Assembly (NCBI RefSeq): GCF_013363975.1
Contig: NZ_JABWGN010000003.1
Location: forward strand, 248,001-312,000
Reading direction: 5' to 3'
Length of the DNA: 64,000 nucleotides
DNA from: Nonomuraea montanisoli
Lineage (GTDB): Bacteria; Actinomycetota; Actinomycetes; Streptosporangiales; Streptosporangiaceae
Part shown: in pieces, positions 44,170 through 52,499 of the stretch
Layout: every line of letters starts with the position of its first letter
How positions within the stretch are numbered: position 1 is the stretch's first letter
Notes under the pieces: generated by a model
Told to the model about the DNA's origin: nothing
The model's database searches: none
Seen by the model: only the letters and a program-made list of their open reading frames with translations
Program-made: the position numbers and the translations under genes

Positions 44170-44190
44170 GCCCAAGAGTCACTCTTGGGC
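44170..44190. promoter_or_regulatory. Perfect 21-bp palindrome upstream of ctaC
   Basis: GCCCAAGAGT (44170-44179) and ACTCTTGGGC (44181-44190) are perfect inverted arms around one base. It lies 24 bases upstream of the ctaC start, where an operator or a leader hairpin controlling the oxidase operon would be expected. Confidence 0.65.
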
Positions 44191-44366
44191 GCTCGTATTT
44201 CCAAATGCACAGCTGATTGCAGACACATTAGCGTGCAGGGGCCCCGCCCTCCCGCGCGGCCCCTTGGATGGCGCGCCCCGACGGGGCCTCGCCACCTCCG
44301 GCCGGATACGGCCGGACGGCCGGGAGCCGGCCGCGAGCGGGTTCGCGCGGGTGGGACGATGGTCTC

Positions 44367-45500
44367 GTGGCGTACTTCGACGCGGCCTCGACCGAGCCCC
44401 TCCACCCCCGGGCGCGCGAGGCGCTCCTGGAGGCGGTCGACGTCGGCTGGGCCGACCCCGCGAGGCCGTACACCCAGTCCCGCCGGGCGCATCTGCTGCT
44501 GGAGCAGGCGCGCTCGGAGGTGGCCGAGGTGCTGGGCGCGCGCCCCGACGAGGTGTCGTTCACCTCCTCGGGCACGCAGGCCGTGCATCTCGGCGTCCTC
44601 GGCACCCTACACGGCAGGCGCCGGGCCGGACGCCATCTGGTGACGAGCGCGGTGGAGCACTCCAGCGTGCTCCACGCGGCCCAGCTGCACGAACGCGACG
44701 GCGGCACGGTCGAGACGGTCGGCGTGAGCCTGACCGGACGGGTCGATCCGGCCGCCTTCGAGGCCGCCGTGGCCCGCGAGGGCACCGCGCTGGCGTGCCT
44801 GCAGACCGCCAACCACGAGGTGGGCACGTCGCAGCCGGTCGCCGAGGCGGCCGAGGCGTGCCGGCGGCACGGGGTGCCGCTGCTGGTCGACGCGGCGCAG
44901 ACGGCCGGCCGGCTGCCGGTGCCGGCGGGGTGGTCGGTGCTGACGGCCAGCGCCCACAAGTGGGGCGGCCCGGCCGGGGTGGGTGTGCTGGCCGTGCGCA
45001 AGGGCACGCGGTTCCGCTCGTTCCTGCCCGAGGACGAGCGCGAGCGCCGCCGCGTGCCGGGCTTCGAGAACGTGCCGGCGATCGTGGCCGCCGCCGCGGC
45101 GCTGCGCGCCATGGCGCAGGAGGCGCCCGGGGAGCAGCGGCGGCTGTCGGAGCTGGTCGGGCGGATCAGGGAGACGATCCCGAAGGTCGTCCCGGACGTC
45201 GAGGTGATCGGCGAGCCGGTCGAGCGCGCGCCGCACATCGTGACGTTCTCCTGCCTGTACGTGGACGGCGAGGTGCTGCTCGGCGAACTCGACAGGGCGG
45301 GATTCGCGGTCTCGTCCGGGAGCTCCTGCACCGCTAGTACGCTTCGTCCATCGCATGTCCTGGAAGCGATGGGCGTGCTCACCCATGGGAACGTGCGGGT
45401 CTCCCTGCCCAGGGGCGCCACCGCGGACGAGGTCGACAGGTTCCTCGCCGTGCTGCCCGAGCTGGTGCGCCGGATCCGCCACGACGCAGGAGTCGCATGA
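44367..45500 (+). CDS. Cysteine desulfurase (NifS/IscS family)
   Basis: The 377-residue PLP enzyme removes sulfur from cysteine to a persulfide. It has the PLP lysine in ASAHKWGGPAG, NHEVGTSQP, and the active Cys in SSGSSCTAS on a long loop. GTG 44367 begins at AYFDAAST, the usual family N-terminus. Its stop overlaps the start of a TusA-like gene, so the sulfur is probably passed to that carrier. Confidence 0.92.
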   Translation: MAYFDAASTEPLHPRAREALLEAVDVGWADPARPYTQSRRAHLLLEQARSEVAEVLGARPDEVSFTSSGTQAVHLGVLGTLHGRRRAGRHLVTSAVEHSSVLHAAQLHERDGGTVETVGVSLTGRVDPAAFEAAVAREGTALACLQTANHEVGTSQPVAEAAEACRRHGVPLLVDAAQTAGRLPVPAGWSVLTASAHKWGGPAGVGVLAVRKGTRFRSFLPEDERERRRVPGFENVPAIVAAAAALRAMAQEAPGEQRRLSELVGRIRETIPKVVPDVEVIGEPVERAPHIVTFSCLYVDGEVLLGELDRAGFAVSSGSSCTASTLRPSHVLEAMGVLTHGNVRVSLPRGATADEVDRFLAVLPELVRRIRHDAGVA

Positions 45501-45742
45501 CCGAGGTCACCACGCCGGCACTGACGATCGACGCGCTCGGGAAGAAGTGCCCGATCCCGATCATCATGCTCGCCGAGCAGATCAATTACGTGCCGCTCAA
45601 CTCCGTGGTGGCCGTCCTGGCGGACGACCCGGCCGCCTTCACCGACGTCCCGGCCTGGTGCCGGCTCAAGTCGCACCGCCACGTCGGCTCGTACGAGCTG
45701 CCGGGCGGCGGCTGGGCGATCCACGTGCGGCGCAACTACTGA
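45497..45742 (+). CDS. TusA-like sulfur carrier protein
   Basis: The 81-residue protein has the defining CPIP motif in GKKCPIPIIMLAEQ, followed by the LADDPAAFTDVPAWC segment of TusA/SirA proteins; the Cys accepts persulfide sulfur. It is translationally coupled to the cysteine desulfurase. The final acceptor (tRNA, molybdopterin or other) is not shown by the neighbourhood. Confidence 0.9.
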   Translation: MTEVTTPALTIDALGKKCPIPIIMLAEQINYVPLNSVVAVLADDPAAFTDVPAWCRLKSHRHVGSYELPGGGWAIHVRRNY

Positions 45743-45839
45743 CCTCTCCCCCGGCTGCGTCCGGCGGGATGTGGCTTGTGGCGCGACCTGGGTAGGGCCA
45801 GAGCGGACCGACCGCTGACGAGCCACCCCAGGGGGAGAG

Positions 45840-46274
45840 ATGACCGCAGGACACCCGCACGAGACCGCCCGTGACGTGATGAACCCGGGCGCCGAATGCC
45901 TCCCGGTCCACGAGACGCTCGACCGGGCGGCGCAGCTCATGCGCAACGACAACGTCGGGGCACTGCCCGTCTGCGACTCCGACGGGCGCGTCGTCGGGAT
46001 CATCACCGACCGCGACATCGTCGTGAAGTGCATCGCGGAGGGGCACGACCCCGCCCAGGTACGGGCCGGCGACCTCACGACGGGGCTGGTGTCGGTGACG
46101 CCGGACGCCCCGCTCGCCGAGGCGCTGTCCCGCATGGAGGAGCACCAGATCAAGCGGCTGCCCGTGGTCGAGGGCGACCACGTGGTGGGCATGATCAGCG
46201 AGGCCGACCTGGCCAGGCACCTGCCGGACGCGCAGCTCGCCGAGTTCGTCCACCGCGTCTACGCGCGCGGCTGA
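45840..46274 (+). CDS. Protein with two CBS domains
   Basis: The 144-residue protein consists of two CBS motifs (DVMNPGAECLPVHETLDRAA and DLTTGLVSVTPDAPLAEALS), each ending in GIITDRDI or GMISEADL. Such proteins bind adenosyl nucleotides and form dimers; hypoxic response protein 1 of mycobacteria has the same size and composition. GGGGGAG precedes the ATG. Confidence 0.9.
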   Translation: MTAGHPHETARDVMNPGAECLPVHETLDRAAQLMRNDNVGALPVCDSDGRVVGIITDRDIVVKCIAEGHDPAQVRAGDLTTGLVSVTPDAPLAEALSRMEEHQIKRLPVVEGDHVVGMISEADLARHLPDAQLAEFVHRVYARG

Positions 46275-46292
46275 CCCGGGCGGCCCGCATGC

Positions 46293-46331
46293 CTGGACCC
46301 GCGAGCCGGCGGTGACGCACGGCTCGCGGGT
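46293..46331. terminator. Bidirectional hairpin terminator
   Basis: A perfect 14-bp stem (46293-46306 with 46318-46331) lies between the convergent CBS and adenosine kinase genes. Confidence 0.85.
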
Positions 46332-46343
46332 CCTCGGCGTTCC

Positions 46344-47330
46344 CTAGGGGTGGTGGCAGCGCACGTGGGCGGCCACCTCGGCGGCGGCGTCGGCCCCGTA
46401 GGCGGCGGCGAAGCGCTCCAGGAAGACCTTCTGGCCGAGCTCGTACTCCTGGCCGCCGACGTTCTCCAGCACGTGGGTGGCCGTCAGGTTGCCGATCTGG
46501 CCGCAGCGCTCCAGCGACAGGCCCCAGGCCAGGCCGGCGAGGAAGCCGGCGCGGAAGGCGTCGCCGACGCCCGTCGGGTCGGCCTTGCCGAGCTCGGGCG
46601 CCGGGGCGACGTGGAGGGACGGCTCACCCGCGCGGTCGATGACCGCGCCCTTGGGGCCGAGCGTGGTGACGCGGACGCCGACGCGGGACAGGATCTCCTC
46701 GTCGGACCAGCCGGTCTTCTGCTCGATGAGCCCCTTCTCGTAGTCGTTGGAGAACAGGTAGGCGGCGCCGTCGACGAGGTCGCGGATCTGGTCGTCGGCC
46801 ATGCGGGCGAGCTGCTGCGACGGGTCGGCGGCGAACGGGATGCCGCGCTGGCGGCACTCGTCGGTGTGGCGCAGCATCGCGTCGGGGTCGTTGGGGCTGA
46901 CCAGCACGAGGTCGAGGCCGCCCACGCGGGCGGCGACCGGCTGCAGCTCGATGAGGCGCGCCTCGGCCATCGCCCCGGTGTAGAAGGAGGCGATCTGGTT
47001 GTGGTGCTCGTCGGTGGTGCACAGGAAGCGGGCGGTGTGGCGGGTCTCGGAGACGTGCACCGAGCCGCAGTCGACGCCGTGGCGCTCCAGCCAGGAGTGG
47101 TAGTCGGCGAAGTCGTTGCCGACGGCGCCCACGAGGATCGGGTTGAGGCCCAGGCAGCCCATGCCGAAGGCGATGTTCGCCGCGCACCCGCCGCGGCGGA
47201 TCTGCAGGTCGTCGACCAGGAACGAGAGTGACACCCGGTCGAGCTGCTCGGCGATGAGCTGATCGCCGAAACTGCCGGGGAACGTCATCAGTTGGTCTGT
47301 CGCGATGGAGCCGGTGACGGCGATGCGCAC
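46344..47330 (-). CDS. adoK: Adenosine kinase (AdoK, PfkB family)
   Basis: The 328-residue enzyme phosphorylates adenosine to AMP. IAVTGSIATDQLMTFPG, VSLSFLVDDL, AADPSQQLAR and the catalytic DPTGVGDAFRAGFLAGL agree closely with mycobacterial AdoK, a ribokinase-like enzyme that acts as adenosine kinase. GTG 47330 begins exactly at this conserved N-terminus. Confidence 0.9.
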   Translation of the reverse strand: MRIAVTGSIATDQLMTFPGSFGDQLIAEQLDRVSLSFLVDDLQIRRGGCAANIAFGMGCLGLNPILVGAVGNDFADYHSWLERHGVDCGSVHVSETRHTARFLCTTDEHHNQIASFYTGAMAEARLIELQPVAARVGGLDLVLVSPNDPDAMLRHTDECRQRGIPFAADPSQQLARMADDQIRDLVDGAAYLFSNDYEKGLIEQKTGWSDEEILSRVGVRVTTLGPKGAVIDRAGEPSLHVAPAPELGKADPTGVGDAFRAGFLAGLAWGLSLERCGQIGNLTATHVLENVGGQEYELGQKVFLERFAAAYGADAAAEVAAHVRCHHP

Positions 47331-47386
47331 GGGATTCTTCTTCCTCGTTGTCAGCAAGCCAATTGAGCCCATCGAGAATACGCGAA

Positions 47387-47416
47387 GGTCCCGCACGCAC
47401 AAAGGCGAGCGGGACC
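47387..47416 (-). terminator. Possible terminator after erpA
   Basis: GGTCCCGC (47387-47394) and GCGGGACC (47409-47416) form an 8-bp stem 26 bases after the erpA stop. Confidence 0.5.
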
Positions 47417-47441
47417 GTGTCGGTGACGACCCGTCAGGCGA

Positions 47442-47795
47442 CTAGTTGAAGGAGTCGCCGCACGCGCACGAACCGGTGGCGTTCGGGTTGTCGATGGTGA
47501 AGCCCTGCTTCTCGATCGTGTCGACGAAGTCGATGGAGGCGCCCATGAGGTACGGGGCGCTCATCCTGTCGGTCACGACGCTCACGCCGCCGAAGTCGGT
47601 GACGACGTCGCCGTCCATCTGGCGGTCGTCGAAGAAGAGCTGGTAGCGCAGGCCGGAGCAGCCGCCCGGCTGCACGGCCACGCGCAGCTGCAGACCTTCC
47701 TCGCCCTGCTGCTCGAGCAGGCTCTTGACCTTGGCGGCGGCCGCGTCAGTCAGGATCAGGCCCTGCGCTGTGGTCTCGCTGCTCTCAACCGTCAT
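47442..47795 (-). CDS. erpA: Iron-sulfur cluster insertion protein (A-type carrier)
   Basis: The 117-residue carrier has the three conserved cysteines Cys46 (PGGCSGLRY), Cys110 and Cys112 (SCACGDSF). It holds an Fe-S cluster and delivers it to target enzymes. GGGAG lies 7 bases before the ATG. The Fe-S enzyme NadA is encoded divergently next door. Confidence 0.94.
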   Translation of the reverse strand: MTVESSETTAQGLILTDAAAAKVKSLLEQQGEEGLQLRVAVQPGGCSGLRYQLFFDDRQMDGDVVTDFGGVSVVTDRMSAPYLMGASIDFVDTIEKQGFTIDNPNATGSCACGDSFN

Positions 47796-47949
47796 CTGCT
47801 GACTCCCTAACCCGGCTGTCTCTTTCTGACGTCCTACTAAGACGCTACCAACACCGGGGCCATGCCCGGCATTCCCCGCCTCTTCCCGGTTCTCCTCCGT
47901 CCCTACCCACCCGGGGACGCGACCATCGCGCGTCGTGTGCCATCATCGG

Positions 47950-47968
47950 TATCGTCAAACCGACGATA
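47950..47968. promoter_or_regulatory. Inverted repeat in front of nadA (operator candidate)
   Basis: TATCGTC (47950-47956) and GACGATA (47962-47968) are perfect arms with a five-base spacer, just before the ribosome site; the left arm contains a possible -10 (TATCGT). Confidence 0.5.
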
Positions 47969-47981
47969 AGGGGGGATGGCG

Positions 47982-49133
47982 ATGGCCACCCAGACCGGTC
48001 TGCCGCTCTTCGTCCTCGGCCAGGGCGCCGATCCGCACTCCGAGCGGGGGGTGGACTGCCCGGGCGAGCTGCCGCCGGCGTCCGACCCGGGGCTGGTGGA
48101 GCGGGCGCGCAAGGCGAAGGAGGCGCTGGGCGAGCGGCTGTTCGTGCTGGGCCACCACTACCAGCGCGACGAGGTCATCCAGTTCGCCGACGTGACGGGC
48201 GACTCCTTCAAGCTGGCGCGGCTGGCGGCCGCCCGGCCGGAGGCCGAGTACATCGTCTTCTGCGGCGTGCACTTCATGGCGGAGTCGGCCGACATCCTCA
48301 CCTCCGACGCCCAGAAGGTGATCCTGCCCGACCTGGCTGCCGGGTGCTCGATGGCCGACATGGCGACGTTCGACCAGGTGGAGGAGTGCTGGGAGGCGCT
48401 GGAGGACGCGGGCCTGGCCGATGACGTGATCCCCGTCACGTACATGAACTCCAGCGCCGACATCAAGGCGTTCTGCGGCCGCAACGGCGGCGCGGTGTGC
48501 ACCTCCTCCAACGCGCGCCGCGCGCTGGAGTGGGCGTTCGACCAGCGCGGCAAGGTGCTGTTCCTGCCCGACCAGCACCTCGGCCGCAACACGGCCGTGC
48601 TGGAGATGGGCATGTCGCTGGACGACTGCGTGGTGTGGAACCCGCACCGTCCCGGCGGCGGGCTCACCCGCGAGCAGCTCCAGCGGGCCAGGATGATCCT
48701 GTGGAAGGGCCACTGCTCGGTGCACGGCCGCTTCACGGCCGAGTCGGTCGACGACGTACGGCGGCGCGTGCCGGGCGTGAACGTGCTGGTCCACCCGGAG
48801 TGCCGGCACGAGGTGGTGCTCAAGGCGGACCACGTCGGCTCCACCGAGCACATCATCAAGACGCTGGAGGAGGCGCCGGCCGGGTCGAGCTGGGCCGTCG
48901 GCACCGAGCTCAACCTGGTCAAGCGGCTCGCCGCGATGTTCCCCGACAAGAACGTCTCGTTCCTGGACCGCACGGTCTGCTACTGCTCGACCATGAACCG
49001 CATCGACCTGCCCCACCTGGTGTGGGCGCTGGAGTCGCTGTCGCTGGGCGAGGTGGTCAACCGGATCACGGTGGACGAGGACACGGCCCACTGGGCGCGC
49101 GTGGCCCTCGACCGCATGCTGGCCCTGCCCTAG
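47982..49133 (+). CDS. nadA: Quinolinate synthase
   Basis: The 383-residue enzyme makes quinolinate from iminoaspartate and dihydroxyacetone phosphate using a [4Fe-4S] cluster. VLGHHYQRDEVIQFAD, GVHFMAESADIL, AAGCSMADMA, and the HPECRHEVV and CYCSTMNR segments carry the family residues and cysteines. ATG 47982 has AGGGGGG 5 bases upstream; ATG 47976 is in frame but overlaps that site. nadB and nadC are not beside it. Confidence 0.95.
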   Translation: MATQTGLPLFVLGQGADPHSERGVDCPGELPPASDPGLVERARKAKEALGERLFVLGHHYQRDEVIQFADVTGDSFKLARLAAARPEAEYIVFCGVHFMAESADILTSDAQKVILPDLAAGCSMADMATFDQVEECWEALEDAGLADDVIPVTYMNSSADIKAFCGRNGGAVCTSSNARRALEWAFDQRGKVLFLPDQHLGRNTAVLEMGMSLDDCVVWNPHRPGGGLTREQLQRARMILWKGHCSVHGRFTAESVDDVRRRVPGVNVLVHPECRHEVVLKADHVGSTEHIIKTLEEAPAGSSWAVGTELNLVKRLAAMFPDKNVSFLDRTVCYCSTMNRIDLPHLVWALESLSLGEVVNRITVDEDTAHWARVALDRMLALP

Positions 49134-49789
49134 GGCTCCTTCCGCCCTCGGCGGCGCGGGCCGGACGCGTCGGCGTCGGCGAAGGCGTAGACGACGCGCA
49201 CGCCGACCGACAGCGTCTGGCGGCCGGGGCTGATCGACGAGCGCTCCTCGGCCGCCATCGTGGCGAAGGCCATCGGCTGGGGGCCGCCGCGGGGGTCCTC
49301 GGTGACGGAGACGACCCGGCCGAGCGCCCGCCCGGCCAGTTCCGCGTACTGGGCGGCCTTGGCCGCGGCGTCGCGGAACGCCCGTTCGCGGGCCTGCGCG
49401 AGCGCCGCGGCCGGGTCGGACAGCTCGAAGAACACGCCGCCGAGCCGCGCCTCCTCGCCCACCCCGGCGACGGCGTCGACCACCCGGTCCGCGCGCGCCA
49501 GGTCGCGCACCACGGCCTCGATCCCCTGGGCGGCGCGGTAGCCGGACACCTTGGGGTACGCCTCGTACTCCGGGCCGAGGGACAGCTCGCTCGTGCGCAG
49601 GTCCTCGGCGGCGACCCCGGCCTCGCGCAGGGCGGCGTCCAGCCGCGTCGCGGCGGCCCTGACCTCGGCGAACGCCTGCGCGGCCGAGGCACCGCGCACC
49701 TCCACCCCCGCGCTCAGGCGCATGACGTCGGGCGTCGCCGACGCCGATCCCTCCCCGGCGACCGCGATCTGCTCGTGTTCGGTGGTCAC
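49130..49789 (-). CDS. SIMPL (DUF541) domain protein
   Basis: The 219-residue protein has the SIMPL pattern: VAGEGSASATPDVMRLSAGV, then helical SAAQAFAEVRAAATRLDAAL and the closing TLSVGVRVVYAF. No signal peptide is seen with the chosen GTG 49789, which has AAGGGG 5 bases upstream; longer forms up to 49894 lack ribosome sites. Function unknown. Its TAG stop overlaps the nadA TAG through a shared CTAG. Confidence 0.85.
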   Translation of the reverse strand: MTTEHEQIAVAGEGSASATPDVMRLSAGVEVRGASAAQAFAEVRAAATRLDAALREAGVAAEDLRTSELSLGPEYEAYPKVSGYRAAQGIEAVVRDLARADRVVDAVAGVGEEARLGGVFFELSDPAAALAQARERAFRDAAAKAAQYAELAGRALGRVVSVTEDPRGGPQPMAFATMAAEERSSISPGRQTLSVGVRVVYAFADADASGPRRRGRKEP

Positions 49790-49902
49790 GCGCACCCCTT
49801 CGTGGACGGGTCCGGGTCCTTCGGGTGGACCCGAGTCGTCGGACATGTCTGGCATGGATGAGCCGTTCCGCTGCCCCATTGTGCTGGCCCTCACGCCCGC
49901 CG

Positions 49903-51711
49903 TCAGCCCTCGCCGGTCTCCCTCCGGCCCCGTACGGCCGCCACCAGGGCGGCGGGGTCGCGGATCAGGGCGCGGCGGGGCACGCGGACCAGCTCGGCTC
50001 CCAGCGCCGCCGCCACCCGCCGTCCCGGGGCGCGCCGGCGGGTGGTGCTGACCACGGTGACCGGGACGGCGGGCATCGGCCGGCGGGCTCTCAGGAGACG
50101 CAGGCCGGCGGCCATGTCACGGCGCGCCAGCCACTCCGCCGCGACCGCGGCCGCCACCTGCCCGCGCCCGGCGCAGCGGCACCGGCCACGCCCGCACCGG
50201 CGATGCCCGCGCTCGCCTTCCCCGCTCCCCACACGCCCGCGCTCGCCTTCCCCGCTCCCTACACGCCCGCGTTCATCATCCGCGCTCCCCGCATGCCCGC
50301 GTTCGCCACCCTCGCTCCCCCCACGCCCCGACTCGCCGGGGCGGGGCCGGGCGGGCGGGACGGGGGTGTGGAGCCGGTCCAGGGCCGGGGCGGCGAGCCG
50401 GGCGAGGGCGGCGGCGCCCCACGTGCCGCCCAGCGCGGGCAGCCAGCGGGCCGCCTCCCGTCCCGTGGCCGACGTGCCGCGCGCGCCCCGCACGCCGGGC
50501 TCCGGGTCCACGAGCACGAGCCCGGCCACCCGCAGGGGATGCAGCCGGGCGAACGCCTCCGCGTGCCAGGCGGCCTGCCCGTGGGCGACCACGGTGACGC
50601 GTTCGGGATGCGCGGGGGCGAGCGCGGCCAGCCGGGCGGCCTCGCCGTACAGGGTGGGCGGCCCGGAGGACGCCGCGCCGCAAGCCCCCAGGCTCGCGGC
50701 GCACGCGTCCGCGCCCAGACCGGGACGGTCGAAGCGGGTCACCCGGTGCCCGCGCGCCAGCGCCCGCGTCAGCCGGTCCCAGGGCAGCCAGGCCCCTCCG
50801 AGGCCGCCCGTGAGGATCACGGCGGGCCCGGTCCCGTGCCGCACCACGCGGGGCGGCGCGCCGGGGCGCTCCGGCCCGGGGCGTACGAGCAGCCTGAGCG
50901 CCGCGTACACGAGCCAGCCGGCCAGGAGCGCCGCCTGGAGGCGCTGCACGGCCCCCGCGCCCGCCGGAAGCGCCAGGAGGCCGGGATCGAGCCCGAGGAC
51001 GGCCCGAGCGAGCGACGGGACAGCCGCCGGAGCGCCTGCGGGAAGCGCGAAGGGCGAGGCGAACGCGTCAGCGGCCGGCGTGAAAGGCAAGGCGGACGCG
51101 TCCGCGGCCGCCGTGAAGGGCGAGGTGCCCGCGGCAAGCGCGAGTGCGGCGGACGGCGTGAGGGCGGGGCCGCCGGGGAGGAGCACGGTCATGAGCGTGG
51201 TGGCGCCGGTCGAGACCGCTCCCACGAGGGCGGTGGCGCCCAGGGAGGCGCCCGCGAGCAGGGCGGCGGGCCAGGTGTGCCAGCGCAGGCTCAGCAGCAC
51301 CATGGCGGCCACGCCGCACGCCTCCGACGGCGCCTGCGCCACGGCGTGGACGTGGTGGGCCAGCGACCGCGCCCGGTGCGCGCACGACGGGTCGCTCAGC
51401 ACCGCGCAGTCCAGCGGGAACACCCCTCCCGCCAGCGCGAGCGCGGCGAAGACGGCCAGCGCCAGCCAGCCGGCCCCCTCACGGGCCGTACGGGGCACAA
51501 GCGCCACGCCCGCCAGGCAGGCCAGGCCGGCGAGCGCGTCGGTGGCCCGGAACAGGCGCGTCCACGGCTGGTCGCGGGCGGCCAGCTCGCTCACGTAGCC
51601 GCCGGCGCCGCTCAGGGCCGGGGTGGTGAACTGCCCGGTCACCCAGGCGCTGGCGAGTACGGCGGCCACGATGAACGCAGAAGCCGCAAATACCGACAAT
51701 TGTCGCTTCAC
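49903..51711 (-). CDS. Membrane protein (DUF998-like) fused to a degenerate alpha/beta-hydrolase
   Basis: A 602-residue fusion. The first about 250 residues hold six to eight helices resembling DUF998. The second half looks like an alpha/beta-hydrolase (PAVILTGGLGGAWLPWDRL, HRVTRFDRPGLG), but the nucleophile elbow reads VVAHGQAAWHA, so the usual Ser is replaced by Gly. An Arg/Gly/Glu repeat insert (ERGRVGSGEGERG units, DNA near 50210-50330) splits the lid region. Enzyme activity is doubtful. GTG start. Confidence 0.65.
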   Translation of the reverse strand: MKRQLSVFAASAFIVAAVLASAWVTGQFTTPALSGAGGYVSELAARDQPWTRLFRATDALAGLACLAGVALVPRTAREGAGWLALAVFAALALAGGVFPLDCAVLSDPSCAHRARSLAHHVHAVAQAPSEACGVAAMVLLSLRWHTWPAALLAGASLGATALVGAVSTGATTLMTVLLPGGPALTPSAALALAAGTSPFTAAADASALPFTPAADAFASPFALPAGAPAAVPSLARAVLGLDPGLLALPAGAGAVQRLQAALLAGWLVYAALRLLVRPGPERPGAPPRVVRHGTGPAVILTGGLGGAWLPWDRLTRALARGHRVTRFDRPGLGADACAASLGACGAASSGPPTLYGEAARLAALAPAHPERVTVVAHGQAAWHAEAFARLHPLRVAGLVLVDPEPGVRGARGTSATGREAARWLPALGGTWGAAALARLAAPALDRLHTPVPPARPRPGESGRGGSEGGERGHAGSADDERGRVGSGEGERGRVGSGEGERGHRRCGRGRCRCAGRGQVAAAVAAEWLARRDMAAGLRLLRARRPMPAVPVTVVSTTRRRAPGRRVAAALGAELVRVPRRALIRDPAALVAAVRGRRETGEG

Positions 51712-51863
51712 GTGACGATTACATCACTCTCCGTATCAAGCGCCATGAACCGCCCCCAGCGCGAGCCCGTGTCCACATCCGGACACCCACCGGCGGCAAC
51801 CTTGCGTGATGACAGGACGTCCATCCGTTACCACCCTCGAAGACGACCCCAGGAGGAATCGGA

Positions 51864-52466
51864 ATGGCGAACATCGGGCGTCGCTCGGCATTACGGCTGG
51901 TCGCGGCGGCATCGGTGGCCGCGGTGAGCGGCCTGGCCGTCACCGCTCGCCCCGCCCTGGCCGCGCAACACCTGTGGGGCACCTGCACCCGCTGCAGAGT
52001 CCTCTGGTTCACCGGCAACGGCACGCGAGGCGGCTGCCCGGCGGGCGACATCCTCGACGGCGGGCATCACCACTTCGGAATCGACTGGATGGTGAAGACC
52101 GTCGAGGACGGCGGCGCCGGGCAGCCCGGCTGGCGATGGTGCGCGTGGTGCCAGGCGCTCTGGTTCAACGGCGGCACCGGCGGAAGCGCCTGCCCCTCCT
52201 CCAGGATCTCCGCGCACTCGCCCATCGGGCCCGTGGTGGTGGGCCAGCCGACCGCCGTCTCGGGCGAATACGTCCTGGAGGACATCACCAACCGGGACCG
52301 GCCCGGCGGGTTCTCGGGCTGGCGGTGGTGCTTCAAGTGCTCAGGGCTGTGGGACGCCACCAGTAACAGCCTGTACACCGGCAACGTCTGCCCCCGCGAC
52401 CGGCAGCCGCACAGCCTCGCAGGAAGCGGCGACTACCTCCTGCGCCGCTTCGGCAGCACCCGATGA
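51864..52466 (+). CDS. Secreted Cys/Trp-repeat protein
   Basis: A 200-residue protein with Tat-type signal (GRRSALRLVAAASVAAVSG, cleaved after ALA). The mature part is three repeats of about 50 residues, each WxxCxxCxxLWF/D, a gap, then CP: WGTCTRCRVLWFTGNG, WRWCAWCQALWFNGGTG and WRWCFKCSGLWDATS. The CxxC pairs with a third Cys suggest small metal- or disulfide-stabilised modules. No function is known to me. GGAGGAATCGGA precedes the ATG. Confidence 0.85.
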   Translation: MANIGRRSALRLVAAASVAAVSGLAVTARPALAAQHLWGTCTRCRVLWFTGNGTRGGCPAGDILDGGHHHFGIDWMVKTVEDGGAGQPGWRWCAWCQALWFNGGTGGSACPSSRISAHSPIGPVVVGQPTAVSGEYVLEDITNRDRPGGFSGWRWCFKCSGLWDATSNSLYTGNVCPRDRQPHSLAGSGDYLLRRFGSTR

Positions 52467-52499
52467 CCCCCGTGGTCACGGGCGGGCGCCGGGCGCGGC

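Noticed and set aside
45743..45839. Possible DosR-type box upstream of the CBS gene
   Set aside because: The half-sites GGGCC and GGACC are imperfect and five bases apart; they do not fit the known consensus.
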